A stretch of DNA of 64,000 bases. Origin: DATATJ01 sp963789075 (GTDB lineage: Bacteria; Acidobacteriota; Vicinamibacteria; Vicinamibacterales; CAVVIG01). This document shows, one piece after another, positions 63,329 to 64,000 of this stretch. A model generated the notes under the pieces. The model was not told where the DNA came from and searched no databases. It saw only the letters and a program-made list of their open reading frames with translations. The position numbers and the translations under genes were made by a program. Numbering within the stretch: position 1 is the first letter of the stretch; every line of letters starts with the position of its first letter. Location: assembly GCA_963789075.1 (NCBI GenBank), contig CAWBJQ010000001.1, positions 1-64,000 on the forward strand. The letters run 5' to 3'.

Positions 63329-64000
63329 GCGAACACCTGCCGGACCGTACGCAGCGACGTGATGAGCGCGTCGATCTCGTCGCGCGTGTTGTAGAGGGCG
63401 AGCGATGCCCGTGCCGTGGCGGGCACGCCCAGACGAGCCATCAGTGGCTGACAACAGTGGTGTCCCGCGCGAATCGCGACGCCAGCCTGATCGAGGATCG
63501 TGCCGATGTCGTGCGGGTGGATGTCGTCCATCACGAACGAGAGAATGCCGGCCTTCCGAGCCGCCGTGCCCGTCAGCCGCACACCTGGAATGTCCGAGAG
63601 CGCGTCGATGCCGTAGGCGAGAAGCGTCGTGTTCGTGGGCGCTCACGCGATCGAGCCCGACATCCGACAGGTACTCAATCGCAGCAGCGAGCCCCACCAC
63701 GCCGGCGATGTTCGGCGTGCCCGCCTCGAACTTGTAGGGCAGATCGTTGTAGAGCGTCCGCTCGAACGTCACCGACCGAATCATGTCGCCGCCACCCTGA
63801 TAGGGCGGCATCGTTTCGAGCAGCGACGCCCGGCCGTAGAGCACGCCAATCCCCGTCGGGCCGAACACCTTGTGCCCAGAAAAGGCGTAGAAGTCGCAGC
63901 CCATGGCCTGCACGTCGACCGGCATGTGGGCCACAGCCTGCGCGCCATCGACGAGCACCGGGATCCCGCGGTCGTGGGCGAGCCGGATGATCATCCTCGA
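63325..64000 (-). CDS. sufS: SufS-type cysteine desulfurase (5' end outside the window; one frameshift)
   Basis: The C-terminal part of a class-V PLP enzyme. The Schiff-base region is IPVLVDGAQAVAHMPVDVQAMGCDFYAFSGHKVFGPTGIGVLYG with the PLP Lys in SGHKV, and the active-site Cys loop is AGHHCCQPLMARLG. The frame shifts near 63635, between VGLDRVSAHE and LLAYGIDALSDIPGVRLTG. It converts cysteine to alanine and transfers the persulfide to SufU. The gene continues beyond 64000, with sufB/C/D perhaps further along the operon. Confidence 0.92.

Overview
The window looks like chromosomal DNA of an uncultivated, GC-rich Gram-negative soil bacterium, most probably an acidobacterium of the Vicinamibacteria type. 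The evidence is gene content: a TonB-dependent receptor with an N-terminal carboxypeptidase-regulatory-like domain, several long ADOP/MacB-type ABC permeases standing without an ATPase, a 1,054-residue BNR/VPS10 repeat protein, a CadC-type regulator with TPRs, and an efflux operon run by a sigma-54 two-component system. This placement is an inference. Many genes can be read only by changing frame once or more (for example at 121-2502, 6277-8054, 19398-21906, 28747-30101, 49867-51068, 51148-51903) while protein conservation runs straight across the breaks. Uncorrected indels of a long-read assembly are the likeliest cause, so most of these genes should not be taken as biological pseudogenes.

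Layout. 1-3.1 kb: tandem copies of a secreted PHP-like hydrolase; the last copy is cut off where a small tyrosine-recombinase cassette (3.1-4.7 kb) begins. The cassette is bounded by inverted GTTACCCC repeats and by 3' halves of two different tRNAs. 4.7-14.4 kb: CBS protein, secreted DUF4412-like protein, amidase, TonB-dependent receptor, secreted unknown, and an ankyrin/CxxCH/toroid fusion. 14.6-21.9 kb: two ADOP permeases around an ECF sigma factor and a triple VOC protein. 22-28 kb: acyl-CoA dehydrogenase, two dehydrogenases, RluA synthase, small regulators, CsaA, VTT membrane protein. 28.7-37.0 kb (minus strand): adaptor, ATPase, permease, ATPase, sigma-54 regulator and histidine kinase, read as one efflux operon with its own control system. 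37.3-42.5 kb: further signalling genes (HD-GYP regulator, NtrC-type regulator plus hybrid kinase, receiver protein). 42.5-46.2 kb: bacilliredoxin and BNR protein. 46.4-48.9 kb: moaA, then a divergent phenylalanine operon (chorismate mutase, prephenate dehydratase). 49-54.3 kb: secreted unknown, MFS transporter, surE, tRNA-Pro, CadC-like regulator. 54.5-59.6 kb: HAF-repeat protein, a selenocysteine rhodanese candidate, DUF1772 protein, a fourth ADOP permease. 59.7-64 kb: small genes and a sufS-sufU-DUF59 iron-sulfur operon running off the right edge.

Two regulatory/recoding signals stand out. Upstream of the phenylalanine operon lies a complete-looking transcription attenuator: a promoter, a 36-codon leader peptide with six Phe in twelve residues, and mutually exclusive antiterminator and terminator stems. 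At 55985-56305 a rhodanese-like gene has an in-frame TGA in the motif YCA-U-PAEAS, followed 13 nt later by an 8-bp hairpin with a GGUCA loop, matching a bacterial SECIS element. Intergenic spaces are also seeded with several families of short palindromic repeats.
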